This document shows, one piece after another, positions 48,882-56,426 of a stretch of DNA of 64,000 nt (position 1 is its first letter; every line of letters begins with the position of its first letter). The translations under genes were made by a program, and so were the position numbers. The notes under the pieces are model-generated. The model was not told the DNA's origin, ran no database searches, and saw only the letters and a list, made by a program, of their open reading frames with translations. The stretch lies in the NCBI GenBank assembly GCA_000980705.1, contig LBCK01000002.1, forward strand, positions 434,001 to 498,000, in the 5' to 3' direction. The DNA comes from Ruminococcus sp. UNK.MGS-30. GTDB taxonomy: Bacteria > Bacillota > Clostridia > Oscillospirales > Ruminococcaceae.

Positions 48882-50483
48882 ATGTATACGGAAGAAATGC
48901 TGGAATCCATAAAGAAGGTTGAAGCAAAGCGTGCAGAAAATGCAGCAATGGAACCGAGAAGAATGACCGCAGAGGAAAAGGATCAGGTCCTGAAGGAAAA
49001 TCACCCGGACTATCGTGAAGATCAGTTTGACGTGCTGTCTGTTGGTCCGAACAAGGGCGAAAAGGCTCCGAAGGAACTGGTAAAAATGCTCCAGTCCGAC
49101 AGCCGTCTGAAGGACAATCTGCCGGATCTGTCCTGCCCGGACTATGAGACCGATGTTCTGATTATCGGCGGCGGCGGTGCCGGTGCATCTGCTGCCATCG
49201 AGGCAGACAACGCAGGCGAAAAGGTTATGATCGTAACCAAGCTGCGTATCGGTGATGCAAACACCATGATGGCAGAAGGCGGCATCCAAGCTGCGGACAA
49301 GCCGAACGACTCTCCGGCACAGCACTTCCTGGACTGCTTTGGCGGCGGTCACTTTGCTGCGGATAAGGAACTGGTTTACAAGCTGGTTACCGAGGCTCCG
49401 GACGGCATTCAGTGGCTCCAGGATCTGGGCGTTGAGTTCGACAAGGACGCAGAAGGCAACATGATCACAACACACGGCGGCGGTACATCCCGCAAGAGAA
49501 TGCACGCTGCAAAGGACTATTCTGGTGCAGAGATCATGCGTACCCTGCGTGACGAAGTGCTGAACCGCAAGATCCCGGTTGTTGACTTTACTTCTGCAAT
49601 CGAACTGATTATGGACGACAAGGGTCACTGCGCAGGTGCTGTTCTGATGAACATGGAAACCGGCGAGATCCTGATCGCAAAGGCAAAGGTTGTTATCATT
49701 GCTACCGGCGGTGCAGGCAGAATGCACTACCAGGGCTTCCCGACTTCCAACCACTACGGTGCAACCGCAGATGGTCTGGTTCTGGCTTATCGTGTTGGTG
49801 CTCCGCTGCGTGAGCAGTACACCCTGCAGTATCACCCGACCGGTGCTGCATTCCCGGAACAGATCTTCGGCGCACTGGTTACCGAAAAGGTTCGTTCTCT
49901 GGGCGCAAAGCTGGTTAACGTAGACGGCGAAGTATTCATGAATCCGCTGGAGACTCGTGACGTTACCGCATCTACCGTTATCCGTGAGTGCCGTCGTGGC
50001 AAGCAGGTCAACACACCGACCGGCGGTCAGGGCGTATGGCTGGATTCTCCGATGATCGATCTGATCCACGGCGAAGGCACCATCGAAAAGCGCATCCCGG
50101 CTATGCTGAGAATGTTCCTGAAGTACGGCATTGATATCCGGAAGCAGCCGATGCTGATCTATCCGACACTGCACTATCAGAACGGCGGCGTTAAGGTCGG
50201 CACAGACAGCCAGACCTGCGTAGAAAACCTGTTCGTTGCGGGTGAGGCTGCCGGCGGTGTACACGGCGAAAACAGACTGATGGGTAACTCTCTGCTGGAC
50301 GTTATCGTATTCGGCCGTAACGCTGGTAAGTACGCTGCTGCAAAGGCAAAGACTGTTGAAGTCGGCAATCTGACTCTGGATCACGTTGCAAAGTTCGAAA
50401 AGGAACTGGCAGACGCTGGCATCCAGCCGGACGAAGTTTCTCCGAAGCTCCTGCCGGATTATACCCGCAAGGTAAACGACTAA
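48882..50483 (+). CDS. frdA: Fumarate reductase flavoprotein subunit (soluble type)
   Basis: The protein has 533 residues. An N-terminal extension of about 85 residues without similarity I recognise precedes the FAD Rossmann motif GGGGAGAS (96-103). Fumarate-site residues of the SdhA/FrdA family are in place: His318 in HPTGA, Arg338 in TEKVR, His431 in LHYQNGG and Arg465 in ENRLMGNSL. The His that carries covalent FAD (SHT in E. coli FrdA) is replaced: the segment reads ANT with Asn127, so FAD is probably non-covalent. The usual C-terminal helical domain of SdhA is largely missing. It acts in the cytosol, reducing fumarate to succinate. The gene ends the operon. Confidence 0.88.
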   Translation: MYTEEMLESIKKVEAKRAENAAMEPRRMTAEEKDQVLKENHPDYREDQFDVLSVGPNKGEKAPKELVKMLQSDSRLKDNLPDLSCPDYETDVLIIGGGGAGASAAIEADNAGEKVMIVTKLRIGDANTMMAEGGIQAADKPNDSPAQHFLDCFGGGHFAADKELVYKLVTEAPDGIQWLQDLGVEFDKDAEGNMITTHGGGTSRKRMHAAKDYSGAEIMRTLRDEVLNRKIPVVDFTSAIELIMDDKGHCAGAVLMNMETGEILIAKAKVVIIATGGAGRMHYQGFPTSNHYGATADGLVLAYRVGAPLREQYTLQYHPTGAAFPEQIFGALVTEKVRSLGAKLVNVDGEVFMNPLETRDVTASTVIRECRRGKQVNTPTGGQGVWLDSPMIDLIHGEGTIEKRIPAMLRMFLKYGIDIRKQPMLIYPTLHYQNGGVKVGTDSQTCVENLFVAGEAAGGVHGENRLMGNSLLDVIVFGRNAGKYAAAKAKTVEVGNLTLDHVAKFEKELADAGIQPDEVSPKLLPDYTRKVND

Positions 50484-50517
50484 TCAAATTTGCACAGAAT
50501 TGTTTCTGATGCAGTCA

Positions 50518-50555
50518 TAAAAAAGCGGCGGCGTTTTAGATGCTGCCGCTTTTTC
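50518..50555 (+). terminator. Terminator of the fumC-hdr-flx-frd operon
   Basis: AAAAGCGGC (50521-50529) pairs with GCCGCTTTT (50545-50553) with additional GC pairing, and five T follow. Confidence 0.85.
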
Positions 50556-50579
50556 ATTTGTGAATTTTTTGTGCATCTC

Positions 50580-50608
50580 TTGACAAGATAGCCGGAATTG
50601 GCTATAAT
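50580..50608 (+). promoter_or_regulatory. Promoter of the riboswitch-controlled ATPase
   Basis: A perfect TTGACA (50580-50585), a 17-base spacer and a perfect TATAAT (50603-50608). Transcription should start at the base of the riboswitch P1 stem. Confidence 0.88.
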
Positions 50609-50614
50609 AATAGA

Positions 50615-50713
50615 GTAAAAGAGAGTAGCTGGCGGGGCTTGTCCCTGTTTATGCGGCGTCAGTACGGTTGTTGTGAAACGACCCGCTTCATATCTAAACG
50701 GCGAGACTTTTAC
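50615..50713 (+). ncRNA. yybP-ykoY manganese riboswitch aptamer
   Basis: P1 is GTAAAAG (50615-50621) with CTTTTAC (50707-50713). The conserved L1 segment GAGAGTAG follows the 5' strand (family GGGGAGTAG). A GCGTCAGTACGG segment near 50657 matches the conserved L3 region, and GGCGAGAC precedes the 3' P1 strand as in the family consensus. This class binds Mn2+ and usually controls manganese exporters or P-type ATPases. Recognition is from memory of the consensus; a covariance-model search would settle it. Confidence 0.88.
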
Positions 50714-50770
50714 GGAGCACGTGGACAGGATAGCTGTCGGTTCCGTAAGGTCTCGCCGTTTTCTGTTTTT
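50697..50770 (+). terminator. Riboswitch expression platform: conditional terminator
   Basis: Bases 50697-50716, which include the 3' strand of aptamer P1, pair almost perfectly with 50742-50760. TTTTCTGTTTTT follows. Aptamer P1 and the terminator stem are mutually exclusive, so metal binding should prevent termination, an ON switch. Confidence 0.85.
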
Positions 50771-50849
50771 GTGCTTTTGGACAGCGCTCTGTTCAGGGCT
50801 GCCCGAAATACGCCGTTCGCCAGCTGCAAAAAGGAAAGGGATGTTGTGT

Positions 50850-53456
50850 ATGAACGAACATTATCAGCAAACACCGGAAGAACTCTATCAGAAGTTGGAT
50901 GCCTGTCCAGAGGGCTTGTCCGCCGAGACTGCGGCAAAGCATCTGGAACAATACGGGAAAAATGCCATCGCTGAGGCAAAAAAGACGCCAACATGGCTGA
51001 TTTTTCTGGAACAGTTCAAGGATTTTCTGGTTATCATCTTGATTATTGCGGCGCTGATCTCAGCGTTTACCGGAGACCTGGAAAGCTTTATCGTTATCAT
51101 TGCCGTTATCACCATGAATGCAATTCTGGGAACGGTGCAGACCGTGAAGGCGGAAAAGTCGCTGTCCAATCTGAAAAAGCTGTCCTCGCCCACGGCAAAG
51201 GTACTTCGTGACGGTCAGACCGTGGTTCTGCCGGCAGAGGAGGTCACTGTAGGCGACCTGGTTCTCCTGGAGGCTGGCGACCAGATCCCGGCAGACGGCA
51301 GACTGGTGGACTGCGCATCGCTCCAGACAAACGAGAGCGCACTCACCGGCGAAAGCACCAACGTGGAGAAAACGGCGGACTGCATCACCGGAGAAGTGCC
51401 GCTGGCAGAGCGGAAGAACATGGTTTATTCCGGCGGCTTTGTCACCTACGGCAGAGGTGTCTGTCTTGTGACCGAAGTGGGAATGCAGACCGAAGTGGGA
51501 AAGATCGCATCGCTGATCCAGAATGCAGAGGCTCGGAAAACACCGCTGCAAATGACGCTGGATCAGTTCGGCAAGCGGCTTTCCATCGGCATCATGATCG
51601 TCTGTGCGCTGGTGTTTGTGCTGAGCATGATTCGTGTGGATGTCATCAATTTCGATGCAGTCATGGATTCTCTGATGTTCGCCATTGCCCTGGCTGTGGC
51701 AGCGATCCCGGAGGCGCTCAGTTCTATCGTCACCATCGTGCTTTCCTTCGGCACCCAGAAAATGTCCCAGGAACACGCCATTATGCGAAAGCTCCAGGCG
51801 GTAGAGGGACTCGGCTCTGTTTCGGTCATTTGCTCGGATAAGACCGGTACACTGACTCAGAACAAAATGACCGTCCGGAAAATCGTGGTACAGGATCACA
51901 TGATTGCTGCGAATGATGTCAGCCCGGAGAATCCGGAGGAACAGGAACTGATTCTGGCATCCGTTTTGTGCAGCGATGCCACCTGTCAGAACGGCACAGA
52001 GATCGGCGACCCCACAGAGACTGCTCTGGTGCGCTTTGCCCAGGATTGCGGTCTCTCGGATGAAGAGATGCGCAGCAGCCATGCTCGTATCAGCGAAATC
52101 CCGTTTGATTCCGACCGTAAGCTGATGTCTACCCTCAACCAGTGCGGTGACGTGCGGAAGATGTATACCAAGGGTGCAACCGATGTGCTGCTGGACCGGA
52201 TGCTGGTCTCCGATGCAGAAAAGCAGGAGATCGTCAAGCAGGTGGAGGAACTTTCAGAACAGGGACTCCGTGTGCTGTGCTTTGCGTCCAAGACGTTTTC
52301 CGGCGACGTGCTGGATGTGGCAGATGAAAACGGTCTGAACTATCTGGGACTGATCGCTGAAATGGACCCGCCTCGTGAAGAGTCCAAACAGGCGGTTGCC
52401 GAGTGTAAGTCTGCTGGCATCAAGCCGGTAATGATTACCGGCGACCACATTGTCACAGCGTCTGCGATTGCCAAGGAAATCGGCATTCTGGAAAAACCGG
52501 AAGAGGCGGTAGAAGGTGCGGCACTGGACGCTTACACCGACGAACAGCTGGTGGACTTTGTGGCAGATAAATCCGTCTATGCCCGTGTAACGCCGGAGCA
52601 TAAGATCCGCATTGTTCGGGCATGGCAGAAACGTGGCAATATCGTTGCGATGACCGGTGACGGCGTCAACGATGCCCCGGCGCTGAAACAGGCAGACGTG
52701 GGCGTTGCCATGGGTATCACCGGTACAGAGGTTGCCAAGGATGCGGCAGCGATGGTACTGACGGACGATAACTTTGCGACCATCGTCAAGGCAGTCAAGA
52801 ACGGCAGAAACATCTACGAGAACATCAAGAAAGCAATCCTGTTCCTGCTGTCCGGCAATCTGGCAGGTATCATTGCCGTGTTGTTTTGCTCGCTGGCAGG
52901 GCTGCCTGTGCCGTTTGCGCCAATCCACCTGTTGTTTATCAACCTGCTTACCGACTCGCTCCCGGCAATTGCACTGGGACTGGAACCCCATTCCGATGAC
53001 GTGATGAAACGGAAACCCCGTCCGGCAAACGAATCCATTCTGACCAAGGACTTCCTCGTTAAGGTCGGCTATTCCGGCGTCATTATCAGTATCGCCACCA
53101 TCGGTGCATTCCTGCTGGGCTACTTCTACCAGGGCGCACACAATGCCGGCGCAGCCATGACCATGGCGTTTACCACACTGTGTATGTCCCGCCTGTTCCA
53201 CGGATTCAGCTGTAAGGCGGAGAAACCGGTGATCTTCTCCAAGCGTCTGTGGAATAACCCGTTTGCCATTCTGGCATTTTTGGCAGGCATGGTACTGATT
53301 AACGCTGTGCTGTGGATTCCGGGGCTGCATGAGCTGTTCCAGATCGAAAACGGTATGTCCGGCGTACTGCTGGGTGCAATCTATGGCTTTAGCTTTGGCT
53401 CTATGGTTCTGATTCAGATCGTGAAAGCCATTGCCGCTGCTGTAAGAAAGAAATAA
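50850..53456 (+). CDS. P-type cation ATPase (probable Mn2+/Ca2+ exporter)
   Basis: The protein has 868 residues of P2-type architecture with ten membrane helices. The phosphorylated Asp330 is in CSDKTGTLTQNKM, TGES is in the actuator domain (ALTGEST), and the hinge is TGDGVNDAPALKQADVGVAMG. The M4 motif reads AIPEAL and M6 contains NLLTDSLPAIALGLEP, as in bacterial Ca2+-ATPase-like pumps. Control by a Mn2+ riboswitch argues that manganese efflux is its physiological role. The ATG at 50850 is preferred to an ATG nine bases earlier that abuts AAAGGG. The frame runs open back into the riboswitch, which is coincidental. Confidence 0.92.
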   Translation: MNEHYQQTPEELYQKLDACPEGLSAETAAKHLEQYGKNAIAEAKKTPTWLIFLEQFKDFLVIILIIAALISAFTGDLESFIVIIAVITMNAILGTVQTVKAEKSLSNLKKLSSPTAKVLRDGQTVVLPAEEVTVGDLVLLEAGDQIPADGRLVDCASLQTNESALTGESTNVEKTADCITGEVPLAERKNMVYSGGFVTYGRGVCLVTEVGMQTEVGKIASLIQNAEARKTPLQMTLDQFGKRLSIGIMIVCALVFVLSMIRVDVINFDAVMDSLMFAIALAVAAIPEALSSIVTIVLSFGTQKMSQEHAIMRKLQAVEGLGSVSVICSDKTGTLTQNKMTVRKIVVQDHMIAANDVSPENPEEQELILASVLCSDATCQNGTEIGDPTETALVRFAQDCGLSDEEMRSSHARISEIPFDSDRKLMSTLNQCGDVRKMYTKGATDVLLDRMLVSDAEKQEIVKQVEELSEQGLRVLCFASKTFSGDVLDVADENGLNYLGLIAEMDPPREESKQAVAECKSAGIKPVMITGDHIVTASAIAKEIGILEKPEEAVEGAALDAYTDEQLVDFVADKSVYARVTPEHKIRIVRAWQKRGNIVAMTGDGVNDAPALKQADVGVAMGITGTEVAKDAAAMVLTDDNFATIVKAVKNGRNIYENIKKAILFLLSGNLAGIIAVLFCSLAGLPVPFAPIHLLFINLLTDSLPAIALGLEPHSDDVMKRKPRPANESILTKDFLVKVGYSGVIISIATIGAFLLGYFYQGAHNAGAAMTMAFTTLCMSRLFHGFSCKAEKPVIFSKRLWNNPFAILAFLAGMVLINAVLWIPGLHELFQIENGMSGVLLGAIYGFSFGSMVLIQIVKAIAAAVRKK

Positions 53457-53478
53457 GAAAAGCTGTTTTTGCAGAAAA

Positions 53479-53516
53479 AATCCCTGCACTGTATATTTCG
53501 CAGTGCAGGGATTTTG
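53479..53516. terminator. Bidirectional terminator between the ATPase and hydF
   Basis: AAAATCCCTGCACTG (53478-53492) pairs with CAGTGCAGGGATTTT (53502-53516) across a short A/T loop. Both flanks are T-rich on the relevant strand. It serves converging genes. Confidence 0.88.
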
Positions 53517-53518
53517 TG

Positions 53519-54715
53519 TTATAGACTGGGTTCGTCGATTGCTTTCAGAAACGTCAGACTCCGTTCCAGAATCCCGTTGAGAAAAGCAATCAAAACGCCG
53601 TAATTGGTGTAGGGAACACCCTGTGCAGCAGCCCGTGCAGCACGGCTTTTCATTTCCTGTTGGTTCAGCATACAGCCGCCGCAGTGTACAACCAGTTGAT
53701 ACGGGGACAGATCTTCCGGAAAGCTGTTGCCGGAGGAAAAGTCAAACTGAAAGCTTTTTCCGGTGTAAGCCTGTATCCATTTCGGCAGCTTTACCGTGCC
53801 GATGTCGTTGCACTGGCGGTGGTGGGTGCAACCCTCAGAGATGAGGATGCGGCTGCCATCCGGGAGCGTTTGCAGCGTCTGTGCCGCCTGCATTGCCGGA
53901 GCGAGAACGCCCTTGAGCCTTGCGAACAGGATGGAAAACGAAGTTAGCAGAATTTCTTCCGGCACAATGGAGCGAACCGTTCCGAATACCTGGCTGTCGG
54001 TGACCACAAGGCGTGGAGGCTCTTTCAACAGGGAAAGGGTACGGCGGAGCTGTTCCGGCTGGGTCACCACGCAGATAGCGGTCTGGTCTAATATCTCCCG
54101 GATCGCCTGCACCTGGGGCAGGATCATCCGACCTTTCGGCGCAGATTCGTCAATGGGTGTCACCAGAAGTACTACATCTTCCGGATGCAGCAGGCTGCCG
54201 AACAGGCGGACAGATTGCCGTGCGATGGGCAGCTTTTGATAAAACCTGCCCAGTTCCTCCTTGAGTTCCCGGATTCCCTCGCCGGTGGCGGCGCTGACCG
54301 CAATGGCGTTTTCTGCCGGGGGAGTCGCCTGGTCGCATTTGTTCCAGACCTGTATGGTGGGAATGTGCCGCTGTTCCAGCTGCTGTAGGATTTTCCTGTC
54401 CTCCGGTGTCACGCCTGCTACGGCATCGATCACCATGACGGCAATGTCCGTATGGGTCAGCGCCCGTTTTGCCTGCCGGACACGCAGCGCACCCAGTGTC
54501 CCCGCATCGTCCAGTCCCGGTGTGTCTATGAGAACCACTGCGCCGATGGGCAGCAGCTCCATGGCTTTTTCCACGGTATCCGTGGTCGTGCCGCAGACCG
54601 GGGAGACGACTGATACCGTTTGTCCGGCGATGGCATTGATAAGACTGGATTTTCCGGCATTGCGCCGCCCGAAAAAGCCGATGTGTACCCGATTGGCACG
54701 AGGGGTCTGTTCCAT
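53519..54715 (-). CDS. hydF: [FeFe]-hydrogenase maturation GTPase HydF
   Basis: This is the scaffold on which the H-cluster diiron subsite is assembled before transfer to HydA. The protein has 398 residues. The GTPase domain has G1 FFGRRNAGKSSLINAI, G3 DTPGLDD and G4 NKCD. The C-terminal cluster domain has the ligand set CTHH then, about 46 residues on, HCGGCMLN, the HydF signature C-x-H-x(n)-HCxxC. AAGGAG precedes the ATG. It follows hydG after 12 bases and ends just after a likely shared terminator with the ATPase gene (stem around 53480-53515). hydE and the hydrogenase itself are not in the window. Confidence 0.95.
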   Translation of the reverse strand: MEQTPRANRVHIGFFGRRNAGKSSLINAIAGQTVSVVSPVCGTTTDTVEKAMELLPIGAVVLIDTPGLDDAGTLGALRVRQAKRALTHTDIAVMVIDAVAGVTPEDRKILQQLEQRHIPTIQVWNKCDQATPPAENAIAVSAATGEGIRELKEELGRFYQKLPIARQSVRLFGSLLHPEDVVLLVTPIDESAPKGRMILPQVQAIREILDQTAICVVTQPEQLRRTLSLLKEPPRLVVTDSQVFGTVRSIVPEEILLTSFSILFARLKGVLAPAMQAAQTLQTLPDGSRILISEGCTHHRQCNDIGTVKLPKWIQAYTGKSFQFDFSSGNSFPEDLSPYQLVVHCGGCMLNQQEMKSRAARAAAQGVPYTNYGVLIAFLNGILERSLTFLKAIDEPSL

Positions 54716-54727
54716 ATCCTGTTCTCC

Positions 54728-56146
54728 TTAAAACCGGAAATCTCTTGCGCCGTGCAGGATTTCCTGTAGGTACTGCTCCGTTTTGGTGCGTACTTTTTCG
54801 TTGGGGATGGCGAGCAGCTGGCGCTGTAATACCTCTTTGCCCAGCGCTCTGGTCTCCGGAGAGGCGTAATCCTCCAGAAATTCCTGCAGGGTGATGAGGG
54901 CATTGGGGTGGCAGCAGTTCTGGATCTGACCGCTCTTACATAGGGACATGAACCGGTCGCCGGTGCGTCCGGCACGATAACAGGCGGTGCAGAAACTGGG
55001 AATGTAGTCCATCTCCATGAGCCAGCGGACGACCTCGTCCAGAGAGCGCTGGTCGCTGACGTCAAACTGTGCGGAATTGTCGTCCGGGCTTTCCGGATGG
55101 TCATAGCCGCCCACGCTTGTCCGGGAGCCGCCGCTGATCTGGGAAATGCCCAGCGGCAGGAGACGTTCCCGGACTGCCTGGCTTTCCCGTGTGGAAATAA
55201 TCATGCCGGTATACGGCACAGAAATGCGGATGAGGGCGCAGATCTTGGCGAAAATATCGTCGCTGATGCCGTTGTCGAAATCGTCCGGGTTGATATCCTC
55301 TGCCTTTTTGATGCGGGGGATGCTGATGGTGTGCGGTCCTACGCCGTGAACTGCCTCCAGATGCTCTGCGTGCATGAGCAGTCCCACCAGCTCATAGGGA
55401 TAGTTTTCCAGCCCGAACAGCACGCCCAGCCCCACATCGTCAATGCCGCCTGCCATGGCACGATCCATTGCCTCGGTGTGATAGTCGTAGTTGTGTTTCG
55501 GTCCGGTGGGATGCAGCTTTTCATAGCTCTCTTTGTGATAGGTCTCCTGGAACAGGATATAGGTGCCGATTCCTGCCTCTTTCAGCATATGGTATTCTTC
55601 TTCTGTGGTGGCGGCGATGTTCACATTGACCCGGCGGATCGCTCCGTTTTTGTGGTGGATGTGATAGATGGTGTCGATGCACTCCAGAATGTAGGAGATA
55701 GGATTGTGCAGCGGATCTTCGCCTGCCTCAATGGCGAGCCGTTTGTGTCCCATGTCCTGCAAAGCGGTGACTTCCCGGACAATGTCCTCCTGGGTCAGCT
55801 TTTTCCGGGAAATATGCTTGTTCTTGGCATGATACGGACAATAGGTACATCCGTTGACGCAGTAGTTGGACAGATACAGCGGCGCAAAGATGACGATGCG
55901 GCTGCCGTAGAAGTCCAGCTTGATCTGCCGTGCCAGCCGGTTCATCTGCTCTGTAACTGTCTCATCCTCGCAGAGCAGCAGCACCGCAGCCTCCCGGTGG
56001 TTCAGCCCCTTGCGCAGCGCCGCCTTTGCCAGGATCTCAGATAACAGTGTTTTGTCGTCCTTGTGCGCTCTGGCATATTCCAATGTGTCCATGATCTCTG
56101 CATGGTTGATGAATTCTTCCGCCCGAAGAGAATGCGGATTATACAA
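54728..56146 (-). CDS. hydG: [FeFe]-hydrogenase H-cluster radical SAM maturase HydG
   Basis: It cleaves tyrosine to make the CO and CN- ligands of the H-cluster. The protein has 472 residues. The radical-SAM motif is C96-x3-C100-x2-C103 (YCVNGCTYCPYH). The C-terminal second cluster is held by FCTACYRAGRTGDRF and the later NCCHPN cysteines. The N-terminus MYNPHSLRAEEFINHAEI matches the family and begins at a TTG, with AAAGGAC upstream as a modest ribosome site. It is the first gene of hydGF and has its own promoter. [FeFe]-hydrogenase would use reduced ferredoxin, which the bifurcating complex nearby could supply. Confidence 0.96.
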   Translation of the reverse strand: MYNPHSLRAEEFINHAEIMDTLEYARAHKDDKTLLSEILAKAALRKGLNHREAAVLLLCEDETVTEQMNRLARQIKLDFYGSRIVIFAPLYLSNYCVNGCTYCPYHAKNKHISRKKLTQEDIVREVTALQDMGHKRLAIEAGEDPLHNPISYILECIDTIYHIHHKNGAIRRVNVNIAATTEEEYHMLKEAGIGTYILFQETYHKESYEKLHPTGPKHNYDYHTEAMDRAMAGGIDDVGLGVLFGLENYPYELVGLLMHAEHLEAVHGVGPHTISIPRIKKAEDINPDDFDNGISDDIFAKICALIRISVPYTGMIISTRESQAVRERLLPLGISQISGGSRTSVGGYDHPESPDDNSAQFDVSDQRSLDEVVRWLMEMDYIPSFCTACYRAGRTGDRFMSLCKSGQIQNCCHPNALITLQEFLEDYASPETRALGKEVLQRQLLAIPNEKVRTKTEQYLQEILHGARDFRF

Positions 56147-56215
56147 TATGATCGCCGTCCTTTGTGGTTTTGGCAGAGAAAAACTGCCGGATATTCTGTT
56201 GCTTTACCTGTTAAT

Positions 56216-56244
56216 ATTATAACACCTCAGATGCACCTTGTCAA
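56216..56244 (-). promoter_or_regulatory. Promoter of hydG-hydF
   Basis: On the minus strand TTGACA (56239-56244), a 17-base spacer and TATAAT (56216-56221). Confidence 0.85.
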
Positions 56245-56302
56245 TTCGGCGACAAAAAAATGCCTAGTGAAAAAAACTTTTCCAGAAACCTTTTTGTGAC
56301 TA

Positions 56303-56331
56303 TTGACAAATTTTCTGAAAGGGTGTATAAT
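56303..56331 (+). promoter_or_regulatory. Promoter of the GH26 mannanase gene
   Basis: TTGACA (56303-56308), a 17-base spacer and TATAAT (56326-56331). It diverges from the hydG promoter. Confidence 0.85.
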
Positions 56332-56426
56332 AGTTCTATGAAATTCAGCGGCTGTTTTGTGCAATACATCCGCTGTACGTGAGAGCGGAACAGATAAGCT
56401 CTAAGATTGGAAAGGAAGATGGAATT

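Noticed and set aside
47196-50384. A 1062-codon open frame on the minus strand across flxB-flxA-frdB-frdA
   Set aside because: It is antisense to genes with clear families, its translation is Cys/His/Ile-rich without domains, and long antisense openness is expected from the strong codon bias of these genes.
50673-50849. N-terminal extension of the P-type ATPase starting at 50673
   Set aside because: It would translate the riboswitch aptamer and terminator; the start at 50850 has a proper ribosome site and family-like N-terminus.
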